From NCBI GenBank assembly GCA_963791625.1, contig CAWBTA010000006.1, positions 2,106,134 through 2,170,133 on the forward strand: 64,000 nt of DNA, given 5' to 3'. This DNA is from JANMCE01 sp963791625 (GTDB lineage Bacteria; Actinomycetota; Acidimicrobiia; Acidimicrobiales; Ilumatobacteraceae). Below the pieces are notes generated by a model. That model did not search any database. It was not told the origin of the DNA and saw only the letters and a program-made list of their open reading frames with translations. Below are positions 53,335 to 61,830 of this stretch, piece by piece (within the stretch, counting starts at the first letter, position 1; each line of letters starts with the position of its first letter). Both the position numbers and the translations under genes were made by a program.

Positions 53335-53607
53335 ATGAACGACCTCGACACAGAGCTAGAAGCAGCCATCCGCGGTGCACTCGCCACCGACGCCTCCCGA
53401 GCGCCTCGCCCCGCGCCAAGGTGGGACGGACTCCTGAGATACGCCGACGCTCCCGTCGAGCGGCGGCGCTCACCGTGGGTTGCGGCGGCGGCAGTCGGAC
53501 TTGTTATCGAGACGAAGCGCATCGTCGGTGAACAAGTCACGGCCATGAACGTTCCACTCCTACGATCCGCCGCAAGTGCGCGGCGGCCGAGCCTTGGACT
53601 CGGCTAG
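53335..53607 (+). CDS. Truncated hypothetical protein (anti-sigma-like N-terminus)
   Basis: A 90-codon frame from ATG 53335. The first 60 residues, MNDLDTELEAAIRGALATDA then a Pro/Arg-rich stretch and RRRSPWVAAAAVGLVIE, look like the cytoplasmic head and membrane segment of an actinobacterial anti-sigma-factor or similar anchored protein. The last 30 residues have no pattern and the expected outer domain is missing, so I consider it a truncated or internally deleted gene. It converges on the ALDH gene with a 4-bp overlap at the ends. Upstream, 53140-53334 shows no other gene. Confidence 0.35.
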   Translation: MNDLDTELEAAIRGALATDASRAPRPAPRWDGLLRYADAPVERRRSPWVAAAAVGLVIETKRIVGEQVTAMNVPLLRSAASARRPSLGLG

Positions 53608-55031
53608 AGCTGCATGGATTTGGTTTGGAGGAATTCTTCGAAGCCGTAGCGGCCGTACTCGCGGCCGATGCCGGATTGTTTGTAGCCGCCGAACGGGGCC
53701 ATGGGGTTGGCTTTGCCGCCGTTCACTTCGATCTGGCCGGCCCGCAACTTTCGGGCGACGGCTTTGGCATGGTCTTGGCTGCCTGACCAGACGCCCGCCG
53801 AGAGTCCATACGGTGTGTCGTTAGCGATGGTGATGGCGTCGGCCTCATCGGTGTAGCCGATGATGGAAAGCACCGGACCGAAGATCTCTTCCTGCGAAAT
53901 ACGCATCGACGGCTTCACGTCAGCGAACACGGTGGGGCGCACGTAGTAGCCCGCGTCCAAACCTTCGGGTGCATCGGGGCCACCGGCGACGAGGGTAGCT
54001 CCCTCCTCGATGCCGATCCGAATGTACGACTGCACCCGATCACGATGCACCGCTGAAGCCAACGGTCCGAGCTTGGTACCTTCAGCGAACGGATCGCCGA
54101 CCACGAAACTGTTGGCGACCTTCGCCGCGATGGCGGCAGCTTCGTCCATCCGTGACGCGGGAACGAGCATGCGGGTAAGAGCCGCGCAGGTCTGACCGGA
54201 GTTCGGGAAACATCGCCCGACACCGGCAGTGACGGCAGCGGCGAACTGCTCGGTGGAGAGATCTTCGAGCAACACATTCGGACCCTTGCCGCCGAGTTCC
54301 AACGCCACCTTCTTTGCGGTCTTCGCCGCTAGCTCGGCCACACACGTTCCGGCGCGCGTGGAGCCGGTGAAGGACACCATGTCGATGAGCGGATGAGAAG
54401 CAATCGCTTCACCCACGACAGGGCCGTACCCTGAAACCAGGTTGAACACGCCAGCGGGCAGACCCGCGGCGTGACAGGCCTCGGCCAAAATAAACGAGTC
54501 GATCGGTGCGACTTCGGTGGGCTTCAACACGATGGTGCAACCGGCCGCCATTGCGTACGCCACTTTGGCTGCCACTTGGCGCAACGGGTAGTTCCACGGC
54601 GTGATGCAGCCGACCACGCCAATCGCTTCCTTCACGACCAGGCTGTTTCCGATGGTCTCCTCGTACTCGAACGATTCGGCCAGATCGGCGGCCGTACGGA
54701 ACGAGCTGACCGGATGCGCAACTTGTGCCACGGACGACGCCGGCTTTGGCATACCCGTCTCACGGATGATGACATCGAGCAGCTCATCGGACCGTGCCTC
54801 CAACGCGTCGGCAACGGCTCGCAGATGGGCTGCCCGCTCAGCGGTCGTGAGCGCAGCCCAAGCCGGGAACGCAGCACTGGCCGCGGCCGCCGCAAGATCA
54901 ACATCGTCCGCGACGCCTGCGGGAGCGCTACCAATGACCTGCCCGTTCGTCGAGTCGAACACCTCAATGGCATCCGTGCCGCCCGAAGGAATCCAGCCGC
55001 CATTCACGTAGATCTGCTCGTATCGCATCAT
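53604..55031 (-). CDS. Aldehyde dehydrogenase (NAD(P)-dependent)
   Basis: A 475-residue ALDH. The cofactor region is VVGCITPWNYPLRQVAAKVA and IVLKPTEVAP. The general base Glu is in ALELGGKGPNVLL, the nucleophile Cys in PNSGQTCAALTRMLVP, and the C-terminal EIFGPVLSIIGY is conserved. Unlike mmsA it keeps the catalytic Glu, so it hydrolyses the thioester to the acid. The substrate is unspecified. Start ATG 55031 or the next codon 55028. It stands alone on the minus strand next to ffh (52 bp from the ffh stop). Confidence 0.9.
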   Translation of the reverse strand: MMRYEQIYVNGGWIPSGGTDAIEVFDSTNGQVIGSAPAGVADDVDLAAAAASAAFPAWAALTTAERAAHLRAVADALEARSDELLDVIIRETGMPKPASSVAQVAHPVSSFRTAADLAESFEYEETIGNSLVVKEAIGVVGCITPWNYPLRQVAAKVAYAMAAGCTIVLKPTEVAPIDSFILAEACHAAGLPAGVFNLVSGYGPVVGEAIASHPLIDMVSFTGSTRAGTCVAELAAKTAKKVALELGGKGPNVLLEDLSTEQFAAAVTAGVGRCFPNSGQTCAALTRMLVPASRMDEAAAIAAKVANSFVVGDPFAEGTKLGPLASAVHRDRVQSYIRIGIEEGATLVAGGPDAPEGLDAGYYVRPTVFADVKPSMRISQEEIFGPVLSIIGYTDEADAITIANDTPYGLSAGVWSGSQDHAKAVARKLRAGQIEVNGGKANPMAPFGGYKQSGIGREYGRYGFEEFLQTKSMQL

Positions 55032-55083
55032 GGCCGCATCATACGACCATGTCAGGACACCTCACACTGCCAGGCGAGCTGAG

Positions 55084-56490
55084 TCAGGTGCCGGGGAACC
55101 CGGGGGGAAGCTGCGGCATGCCACCCGGCATTCCGCCGGGCATACTGAAGCGGCCTTTCTTGCCCTTCTTGCCGCCGCCTTTTTGGCCGAAGCCACCCAT
55201 CTTCTTCATCATCTTCTGCATGTCCTGGAACTGTTTGACCAGACGACCGACATCGGCGGGAGTGCTGCCGCTGCCCCGAGCGATGCGCTCGCGGCGGCTG
55301 CCGTTGATGAGGTCGGGGCGGCGGCGTTCTTCCGTGGTCATCGAGTGGATGATGGCCTCGATGGGCTTGAGCGCGTCATCACCGATCTCGGCGTTCTTCA
55401 GCTCCTTCGGGATGCCCGGCATCATGCCGATGATTCCCGATAGCGGCCCCATCTTCTTGATGGCCTGCATCTGTTCCAGGAAGTCATCGAGGGTGAACTG
55501 GCCCTCCATGAGCCGCTCGGCGGCCTTCTCGCTGCTCTCCTTGTCGAAGGCCTTTTCGGCCTTGTCGATAAGCGTGAGCATGTCACCCATGCCAAGGATG
55601 CGCTGCGCCATGCGATCGGGGTAGAACTGATCGAAGGCGTCAAGCTTTTCGCCAGTACTTGCAAATGCAATTGGTTTTCCGACGACTTCTTTCACCGAGA
55701 GCGCAGCGCCACCGCGAGCATCACCATCGAGCTTCGACAAGATCACGCCGTCGAGTTCCAACGTCTGGTGGAACGCCTCGGCGGTCTGCACTGCGTCCTG
55801 ACCGGTCATGGCGTCGATCACCAGGAACGTGTACGTCGGGTTGACGGTTTCGGAGATTCGACGCACCTCGTCCATCAACTCGGCATCGATGGACAATCGA
55901 CCGGCGGTGTCGACGATCACCACGTCACGGCCGAGGCGCCTGGCCTCGTCCATGCCGCGGGCGGCGACAAACACCGGATCTCCGTCGCCGCGCTTGGCAG
56001 CTTCGTCATCGGAGAACACCGGCACGTCGATCTGCTTGCCGAGCGTGCGGAGCTGATCGATGGCCGCCGGACGCTGAAGATCAGCACCGACCAGCAGCAC
56101 CTGGCGACCCTGCCCCTTGAAATGGCGGGCGAGTTTGGCCGAGTTCGTGGTCTTACCCGAGCCCTGCAGACCGGCCATAAGAATGACGGTCGGTGGCTTG
56201 GACGCGAACTGCATCTTGAAGCCCTCGCCTCCGAGGGCGACCGTCAGCTCGTCGTAGACAGCTTTGATCACCTGCTGGCTGGGGTTGATTGCCTTCGACA
56301 ACTCGACACCCACACAGGCAGCACGGATGCGGTCGGTCAGACCACGCACCACCTTGATGTTGACGTCGGCTTCGAGCAGCGCGGTGCGCACCTCGGCCAG
56401 CATGGCGGTGACATCGGCATCGGACAGACGGCCACGGCCACGGAGCTTCTTGAAGATGCCGTCGAAACGGTCGGAGAGAGAGTCAAACAT
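55084..56490 (-). CDS. ffh: Signal recognition particle protein Ffh
   Basis: A 468-residue SRP54 GTPase that targets nascent membrane proteins to FtsY. The N domain begins MFDSLSDRFDGIFKKLRGRG. The G domain has VILMAGLQGSGKTTNSAKLA, VGADLQRPAAIDQLRTLG, VDTAGRLSIDAELMDE and ILSKLDGDARGGAAL. The M domain (from about residue 300) contains GDMLTLIDKAEKAFDK, GSGSTPADVGRLVKQFQDMQ and a methionine/glycine-rich tail GMPGGMPQLPPGF. No rRNA-like 4.5S gene was spotted here. ftsY lies 60 bp upstream. Confidence 0.96.
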   Translation of the reverse strand: MFDSLSDRFDGIFKKLRGRGRLSDADVTAMLAEVRTALLEADVNIKVVRGLTDRIRAACVGVELSKAINPSQQVIKAVYDELTVALGGEGFKMQFASKPPTVILMAGLQGSGKTTNSAKLARHFKGQGRQVLLVGADLQRPAAIDQLRTLGKQIDVPVFSDDEAAKRGDGDPVFVAARGMDEARRLGRDVVIVDTAGRLSIDAELMDEVRRISETVNPTYTFLVIDAMTGQDAVQTAEAFHQTLELDGVILSKLDGDARGGAALSVKEVVGKPIAFASTGEKLDAFDQFYPDRMAQRILGMGDMLTLIDKAEKAFDKESSEKAAERLMEGQFTLDDFLEQMQAIKKMGPLSGIIGMMPGIPKELKNAEIGDDALKPIEAIIHSMTTEERRRPDLINGSRRERIARGSGSTPADVGRLVKQFQDMQKMMKKMGGFGQKGGGKKGKKGRFSMPGGMPGGMPQLPPGFPGT

Positions 56491-56550
56491 CGCCGCAAAG
56501 GCTAGTGCGGAGTAAGAGATTCCGGTGATTCAGCCCGGATCAGCCTTCGG

Positions 56551-57744
56551 TCAGGCGAAGAGGGCGTCGACGAATTCGTCGGGGTCGAACGGGATGAGGT
56601 CGTTGATGCCTTCGCCCAAGCCAACAAGCTTCACAGGGATACCGAGTTCGGTTTCGATTGCGAACACGATGCCGCCTTTGGCCGAACCATCGAGTTTGGT
56701 GAGCACGACGCCGGTCAGGTCGGTGGCTTCGGTGAACTGCTGCGCCTGAATCATGCCGTTCTGACCCGTGGTGGCGTCGATCACAAGCAGCACTTCCATC
56801 ACTCGGCCCGGCTCGCGATCAGCGACCCGACGGACCTTCTTCAGCTCTTCCATCAAGTTGGTCTTGGTGTGCAAACGACCTGCAGTATCAGCCAACACCA
56901 GGTCGGCTCCCTTGGCTGCGGCACGCTGGATGCCGTCGAAGATGACCGAACTCGGGTCACCGCCTTCCGCTCCACGAACCAGCTCGGAGCCTCCCCGGCT
57001 GGCCCACGTACCGAGCTGCTCGGCGGCAGCGGCGCGGAACGTATCCCCAGCGGCCATGATGACGCTTCGACCCTCAGTAACTTGCTGCGCGCCAACCTTG
57101 CCGATGGTGGTGGTCTTGCCCACGCCGTTCACGCCAACGAATAACCACACATTGGGCGATCCCTCGACATGCTCGAAGTGGAGCGAGCGGTCGGCGCCGG
57201 CGAGGCGAGCCTTGAGATCGGCCTTCAGGGCATCGACGACTCCGTCGGGTGTCGTGAGTTCCTTCGCGCTGACGCGTTCCTTCAGCGAGGTGAGCATGGC
57301 GTCGGTGCGATGCACGCCAAGGTCTGAAAGGAGGAGGGATTCTTCCAGGTCGTCCCACGTCGACTGATCGATAGCGGTCTTTCCCCGTACCCCGATGGCA
57401 GCGGCGAACGCGTTACGGGCCCGACCCAGCCGATCACGGAACCGTGGTCGTTCGGGGAGCACCTCGACCGGTGACTCCTCGACCACCGGAGCCTCTTCGA
57501 CCAGCGTGTCACCATCGCCGACCTGCCACTCATCACCGATAACGTCGGAGTGGTCGTCTTCCACCGGCGCCGGCGCTACCGGGGTCACGGGCGCGGCGAC
57601 CGGTGGCCTGGTCGGTGCCAGTGTCGGCTTTCCGGGTGGCGCCTTTACCACCGCGTCCTTCTTGCGCCTCAGGCGGCCAACCAGTGGCACACTCAGTCCG
57701 AATGCGAGGACGGCCGGAATCAGGATCTCAAGCAGGAGTTTCAT
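56551..57744 (-). CDS. ftsY: Signal recognition particle receptor FtsY
   Basis: A 397-residue SRP receptor GTPase. It has an N-terminal membrane-associating helix (MKLLLEILIPAVLAFGLSVP, then a basic RLRRKK) and an acidic/proline linker to about residue 95. The N and G domains carry FVGVNGVGKTTTIGKVG, MAAGDTFRAAAAEQLGTWA, DTAGRLHTKTNLMEELKKV and LDGSAKGGIVFAIETELGIP. The membrane helix at the start is common in actinobacterial FtsY. It is followed by ffh (60 bp) and separated from smc by the pot operon. Confidence 0.95.
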   Translation of the reverse strand: MKLLLEILIPAVLAFGLSVPLVGRLRRKKDAVVKAPPGKPTLAPTRPPVAAPVTPVAPAPVEDDHSDVIGDEWQVGDGDTLVEEAPVVEESPVEVLPERPRFRDRLGRARNAFAAAIGVRGKTAIDQSTWDDLEESLLLSDLGVHRTDAMLTSLKERVSAKELTTPDGVVDALKADLKARLAGADRSLHFEHVEGSPNVWLFVGVNGVGKTTTIGKVGAQQVTEGRSVIMAAGDTFRAAAAEQLGTWASRGGSELVRGAEGGDPSSVIFDGIQRAAAKGADLVLADTAGRLHTKTNLMEELKKVRRVADREPGRVMEVLLVIDATTGQNGMIQAQQFTEATDLTGVVLTKLDGSAKGGIVFAIETELGIPVKLVGLGEGINDLIPFDPDEFVDALFA

Positions 57745-57830
57745 GCGCCTGACACCCTACCGGCCCTCCCCTACCGTTGACCCAAGCCACTGGCGCCGAA
57801 TTCGGTCACGCCAAGTTTCGGCGGACGGAG

Positions 57831-58637
57831 CTACGAGCGGTTGCCGACCGGGGAGGTGCCTTCGCTGAGCCGTTGGGCCAACCAGACCGGGATGATTGAC
57901 AGCAGCACCACTGCGGTGGCGACCACGTTGACCAGCGGCAGGTTGTTGGGGCGGAACATGTTGTTGAAGATCCATTGCGGGAGCGTTTGCATGCCCGGTC
58001 CGGACGTGAACGTGGTAACCACAATCTCATCGAACGACAGCGCAAAGGCCAGCAGCCCGCCAGCGAGAAGCGCGGACCGAACCATCGGGAACGTCACATA
58101 GCGGAACGTTTGGAAGGTGTTCGCTCCGAGATCAGAGGATGCTTCTTCTAGGTTCGGTGAGAGACGCCGCAGTCGCGCGATCACGTTGTTATAGACCACC
58201 ACGATGCAGAACGTTGCGTGTGCAACCACCAGCGTGAAGAAGCCCATCGAGAACCCGAGCGAGCGGAACGCCCGGTTGAGCGCAATACCAGTGACGATGC
58301 CGGGCAAGGCGATGGGCAGGATAACGAGAAAGCTCACGGTCTCTCGGCCGAAGAACCTGAATCGTTGTACCGCGAAACTGGCCATCGTGCCGAGTATCAT
58401 CGCGATAAGCGAGGCAACCACAGCCGTTTGTACCGATTGGCCGAGAGCCTTGCGCACGTCGGAGCTCTGGGCCGCCTTCGACCACCATGAGGTCGTGATG
58501 CCGTCTGGCGGCCATGAGAACGAACGTGACGTGTTGAACGACAGCACCGCCACCACCAGGAGCGGCAGATAGAGGAATGCGAATCCGAAGGACGTGAAGG
58601 CTCGCAGCACGTTGCGGGTGAAGCGCGAGAACTGCAT
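57831..58637 (-). CDS. potC: Spermidine/putrescine-type ABC transporter permease PotC
   Basis: A 268-residue permease with six membrane helices and the coupling loop LEEASSDLGANTFQTFRYVT (EAA motif) followed by FPMVRSALLAGGLLAFALSF and DEIVVTTF, the PotC signature. It starts 10 bp after the potB stop and closes the operon. With PotB it forms the channel for polyamine (or related amine) uptake. The 86-bp gap to ftsY contains no gene. Confidence 0.9.
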   Translation of the reverse strand: MQFSRFTRNVLRAFTSFGFAFLYLPLLVVAVLSFNTSRSFSWPPDGITTSWWSKAAQSSDVRKALGQSVQTAVVASLIAMILGTMASFAVQRFRFFGRETVSFLVILPIALPGIVTGIALNRAFRSLGFSMGFFTLVVAHATFCIVVVYNNVIARLRRLSPNLEEASSDLGANTFQTFRYVTFPMVRSALLAGGLLAFALSFDEIVVTTFTSGPGMQTLPQWIFNNMFRPNNLPLVNVVATAVVLLSIIPVWLAQRLSEGTSPVGNRS

Positions 58638-58647
58638 CAGCGAGCCA

Positions 58648-59505
58648 TCAGAGGTTCTCGAACGCGCCGGTGCGCCGGGCGGCGAGGAGGTAGGCGACCA
58701 TCACGGCCACCGGGACAAGGGCGAAGGCCGCGGCAAACGGAATATTGTTCACGCCGAAGTTGTCGTACACGACGTTGCCGATCATCTGTGACTTTCCGCC
58801 GACGATCTTCACGGTGATGTAGTCACCCATGGTGAGTGAGAACGTGAAGATCGATCCGGCCACCATCGATGGCAGCAGCAGAGGCATCACCACACTGCGC
58901 ATCGTGCGGCCGCCCTTGGCGCCAAGATCAGATGACGCCTCAAGGAGGCTGTCGGGCAGGCGGTCGAGGCCGGCGTAGATGGGCATCACCATGTACGGCA
59001 GCCACAGGTAGGCCAAGGCAACGGTGGTAGCGACAAGGCCGTAGCCCGGCGTTGCACCGAAGGTATTCTTCAGCACGCCGCTACCGGAATCGAAGATGGC
59101 TCGCCAGGCGTAGCCCTTTACGAGGTAGCTGGCCCACAGCGGCATGAGGATACCGACGACCAGCAGGTTCCTCGTGCGGGGCTTAGCGATCTTGGCCATG
59201 AAAATCGCCATCGGCAGTGCCAGGCACAGATCAATAACCGTGACCGCCACCGCAATGCCGATGGTGCGCACCGAGATAGCCCGGTACACCGACGTGCGGG
59301 CCAGTTCGGAGAAGTTCTGGCCTCCGATTGTCTTCACGATGTCGCTCGTGAACGGGTCGGTCTTGTAGAGCGCCGTCAGAAAGAGCGCCGACAGCGACCC
59401 GAGATACGCCAGCACCAGCCACGTGACGGGCGCGGCCAACAACAGACCCAGTCGAGTCCGTGGGTGACGGTGAAGATAGCGAGAGATCGATGCCGAGGTG
59501 GTCAT
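58648..59505 (-). CDS. potB: Spermidine/putrescine-type ABC transporter permease PotB
   Basis: A 285-residue permease with six hydrophobic helices. It has PVTWLVLAYLGSLSALFLTA, FGATPGYGLVATTVALAYLW, LPYMVMPIYAGLDRLPDSLL and the EAA loop EASSDLGAKGGRTMRSVVMP. The start ATG 59505 is 60 bp past the potD stop, with a strong hairpin (59521-59554) in between. Partner of PotC in the membrane. Confidence 0.9.
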   Translation of the reverse strand: MTTSASISRYLHRHPRTRLGLLLAAPVTWLVLAYLGSLSALFLTALYKTDPFTSDIVKTIGGQNFSELARTSVYRAISVRTIGIAVAVTVIDLCLALPMAIFMAKIAKPRTRNLLVVGILMPLWASYLVKGYAWRAIFDSGSGVLKNTFGATPGYGLVATTVALAYLWLPYMVMPIYAGLDRLPDSLLEASSDLGAKGGRTMRSVVMPLLLPSMVAGSIFTFSLTMGDYITVKIVGGKSQMIGNVVYDNFGVNNIPFAAAFALVPVAVMVAYLLAARRTGAFENL

Positions 59506-59520
59506 ACATCACCCGAGTTT

Positions 59521-59554
59521 GGGACCACACCCGAGAGCACCCGAGCGTGGTCCC
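59521..59554 (-). terminator. Hairpin between potD and potBC (partial terminator/attenuator)
   Basis: GGGACCAC (59521-59528) pairs perfectly with GTGGTCCC (59547-59554), and flanking TTT/AAA extends the stem with one bulge. CTCGGGTG occurs three times around it on the minus strand. As with livK-livH, it lies right after the binding-protein gene and before the permeases, which suggests differential expression. No long T run follows. Confidence 0.6.
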
Positions 59555-59565
59555 GAAACGACGGT

Positions 59566-60723
59566 TTAGCCCTTGATCTCAGTCCATGCCTTGGTCCACT
59601 CGGCGTAGTCCTTGCAGACCGAACCGCGGCCATCGACACAGGCCTTGGTGGGCGTCGTCCAGTACCAAATCTTCTTGAAGTACTCCTCGTCGTCGGCGTG
59701 GAAGGTCTTGCAGTGATCCTTATCGGCCGTCTTGCCGCAGGCGAGTTTGTTGGAGGGGGCTTCACCGAAGTACTCCGAGACCGCAGCGTTGGCCTCAGGC
59801 GAGATGATGTGGTTCAACCACAGGTACGCGCAGTTCGGATTCTTGGCCTTGGACGACACCATCCATGTGTCGGACCAACCGGTGGACCCTTCCTTCGGGA
59901 GCGTGGTCTCGACCGGTGTGCCTTCACCAGCGGCCAGGTTGGCAATGACCTGCCAGCTCGTGCCGACAACGGTGGAGCCGCTCTTAAAGGCAGCCTGCGA
60001 CTTGGTGTAGTCACTCCAGTATTCGCCCACAACAGTCTTTTGCTTCTTCAACAGGTCGACTGCCGCAGCGAACTGCTTGTCGTCGAGTGCGTACGGGTTC
60101 TTGATGCCAAGATCAGGTTGGATAGCCATAAGGTAGACGGCCGCGTCGGCGATGTAGATGGGCGAGTCGTACGCAGTGACGGCACCCTTGTACGGCGACT
60201 TCTCATCGAACACGACGGCCCAACTATCGGGAGCCGGCGTGACCTTGTCCTTGTTCCACATGAGCACGTTGGCGCCGCGTCCGTGAGGAACGCCGTATGC
60301 CTTACCACCCGAAGAGTTCCACTTCTGGTTCTTCAGCCCCTCATACACGTCCTTGTAGTTGGGGATCAGCGAAGTGTTCACCGGCGCAACGTCCTTGCCT
60401 GCGATGAGGCGAAGGGTGGCATCACCCGATGCCGACACGGCGTCGTATTCGCCCGTCTTCATGAGCTGCACCATCTCGTCGGACGTGCCGCCAATCTTCA
60501 CGTTGACCTTGCAGCCAGTCTCCTTCTCAAACCCAGTGACCCAGTCAACCTTCGGGTCAGTGCCACCGTTCTCCACATAGCCGGCCCACGCGATCAGATT
60601 GACCTTGCCTTCGCCCTTACCGAGCTTGGAAAGTGCACTTCCACCGCCGGAAGCGGTAGAGCCGCAGGCCGACAGCGCCAGCCCGGCTACAGCGAGGCCA
60701 GCTGCAAGCTTTTTGAACGTCAT
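59566..60723 (-). CDS. potD: Spermidine/putrescine-type ABC transporter substrate-binding lipoprotein PotD
   Basis: A 385-residue secreted lipoprotein. The signal peptide MTFKKLAAGLAVAGLALSAC ends in the lipobox LSAC (Cys residue 20). The mature part has VNLIAWAGYVENGGTDPKVD, EKETGCKVNVKIGGTSDEMV, and MKTGEYDAVSASGDATLRLI, as in extracellular solute-binding family 8 (PotD/PotF). Polyamines are the usual ligand; gamma-aminobutyrate or other amines are possible. ATG 60723 overlaps the potA stop (60720-60723). Confidence 0.88.
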   Translation of the reverse strand: MTFKKLAAGLAVAGLALSACGSTASGGGSALSKLGKGEGKVNLIAWAGYVENGGTDPKVDWVTGFEKETGCKVNVKIGGTSDEMVQLMKTGEYDAVSASGDATLRLIAGKDVAPVNTSLIPNYKDVYEGLKNQKWNSSGGKAYGVPHGRGANVLMWNKDKVTPAPDSWAVVFDEKSPYKGAVTAYDSPIYIADAAVYLMAIQPDLGIKNPYALDDKQFAAAVDLLKKQKTVVGEYWSDYTKSQAAFKSGSTVVGTSWQVIANLAAGEGTPVETTLPKEGSTGWSDTWMVSSKAKNPNCAYLWLNHIISPEANAAVSEYFGEAPSNKLACGKTADKDHCKTFHADDEEYFKKIWYWTTPTKACVDGRGSVCKDYAEWTKAWTEIKG

Positions 60724-61745
60724 TGTTCTCCCCTTACGAGTATTGGTAGTTGGTACTGGTGCTCAGGCGACCAACGAAGTCCCGTTCGTCGGCCGCGGGC
60801 CGCGGTGACATCGGACGACATGGTCGTGAGATTTTGTTGGGTGACGACGAGTTCCGTGCCATCGTCGAGGCGTACCCGATAGCGGGTGTCGGCACCGAGG
60901 TACTGCACCTCGGTGATGGTGGCGTCTGCGGTGCCGGAACCAGCATCGGTGAGCGCGATTTTTTCGGGCCGAACAGTAAACGTGCGGCCGTCACGAGTGA
61001 TGAGATTCGACGTGCCGACGAAGCCCGCCACAAAAGCAGTAGCCGGGCGTTCGTACATTTCGGCCGGCGTGCCGACCTGTTCGATCTTGCCGTGGTTGAA
61101 CACGGCGATGCGGTCACTCATGGTGAGTGCCTCTTCCTGATCGTGAGTGACGAAGAGGAACGTGATGCCGACCGACCGCTGGATCTGTTTCAGCTCGATC
61201 TGCATGTCCTCGCGCAGCTTCAGATCCAACGCACCGAGAGGCTCGTCGAGCAGCAACACTTTCGGTCGATTCACCAATGCCCGAGCCAGCGCCACACGCT
61301 GACGCTGGCCGCCCGAGAGTTGATTGGGTTTGCGACTTCCGAACGACCCGAGCTGCACGCTTTCCAGTGCTTCACCCACGCGTTGGTTGCGTTCGGTGCG
61401 CTCAACCTTCTTCACCATCAACCCGTAGGCCACGTTCTGGGCGACCGTCATGTGGGGGAACAGGGCATAGTCCTGGAAGACCGTGTTGACGTCGCGGTCG
61501 AACGGGGGCAGGTGCGTGACGTCCTGACCGTCGAGCAGGATCGCTCCGGCCGTGGGCATCTCGAAACCGGCCACCATTCGCAGCATGGTGGTTTTGCCGG
61601 AGCCCGAAGGACCCAGCATGGAGAAGAATTCGCCGGATGCGATCTCAAGATCAACTCCGTCGACGGCGATGGTGCCACCGTTCGATGGATCTCCGAAGAT
61701 CTTGCGCACGCCGACGAAGCGAATTGCCGCTTCCGACCCGGTCAT
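60720..61745 (-). CDS. potA: Spermidine/putrescine-type ABC transporter ATP-binding protein PotA
   Basis: A 341-residue ATPase. Walker A is LGPSGSGKTTMLRMVAGFE, the Q-loop strand is VFQDYALFPHMTVAQNVAYG, the signature is NQLSGGQRQRVALARALVN, Walker B is VLLLDEPLGALDLKLREDMQ and the H-loop FLFVTHDQEEALTMSDRIAV. A C-terminal TOBE_2 domain follows (residues about 245-330), usual for PotA. First gene of potA-D-B-C, all overlapping or tightly spaced except for the hairpin after potD. The 85-bp gap to smc probably carries its promoter. Confidence 0.92.
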   Translation of the reverse strand: MTGSEAAIRFVGVRKIFGDPSNGGTIAVDGVDLEIASGEFFSMLGPSGSGKTTMLRMVAGFEMPTAGAILLDGQDVTHLPPFDRDVNTVFQDYALFPHMTVAQNVAYGLMVKKVERTERNQRVGEALESVQLGSFGSRKPNQLSGGQRQRVALARALVNRPKVLLLDEPLGALDLKLREDMQIELKQIQRSVGITFLFVTHDQEEALTMSDRIAVFNHGKIEQVGTPAEMYERPATAFVAGFVGTSNLITRDGRTFTVRPEKIALTDAGSGTADATITEVQYLGADTRYRVRLDDGTELVVTQQNLTTMSSDVTAARGRRTGLRWSPEHQYQLPILVRGEQ

Positions 61746-61830
61746 GTTGTGCTCTCACATCCCCTGGTGAACTTGCTTGAAGCGACATTAGCCCTAACGG
61801 CCACACGCCTTGAACATTTCGTACAGGTAG

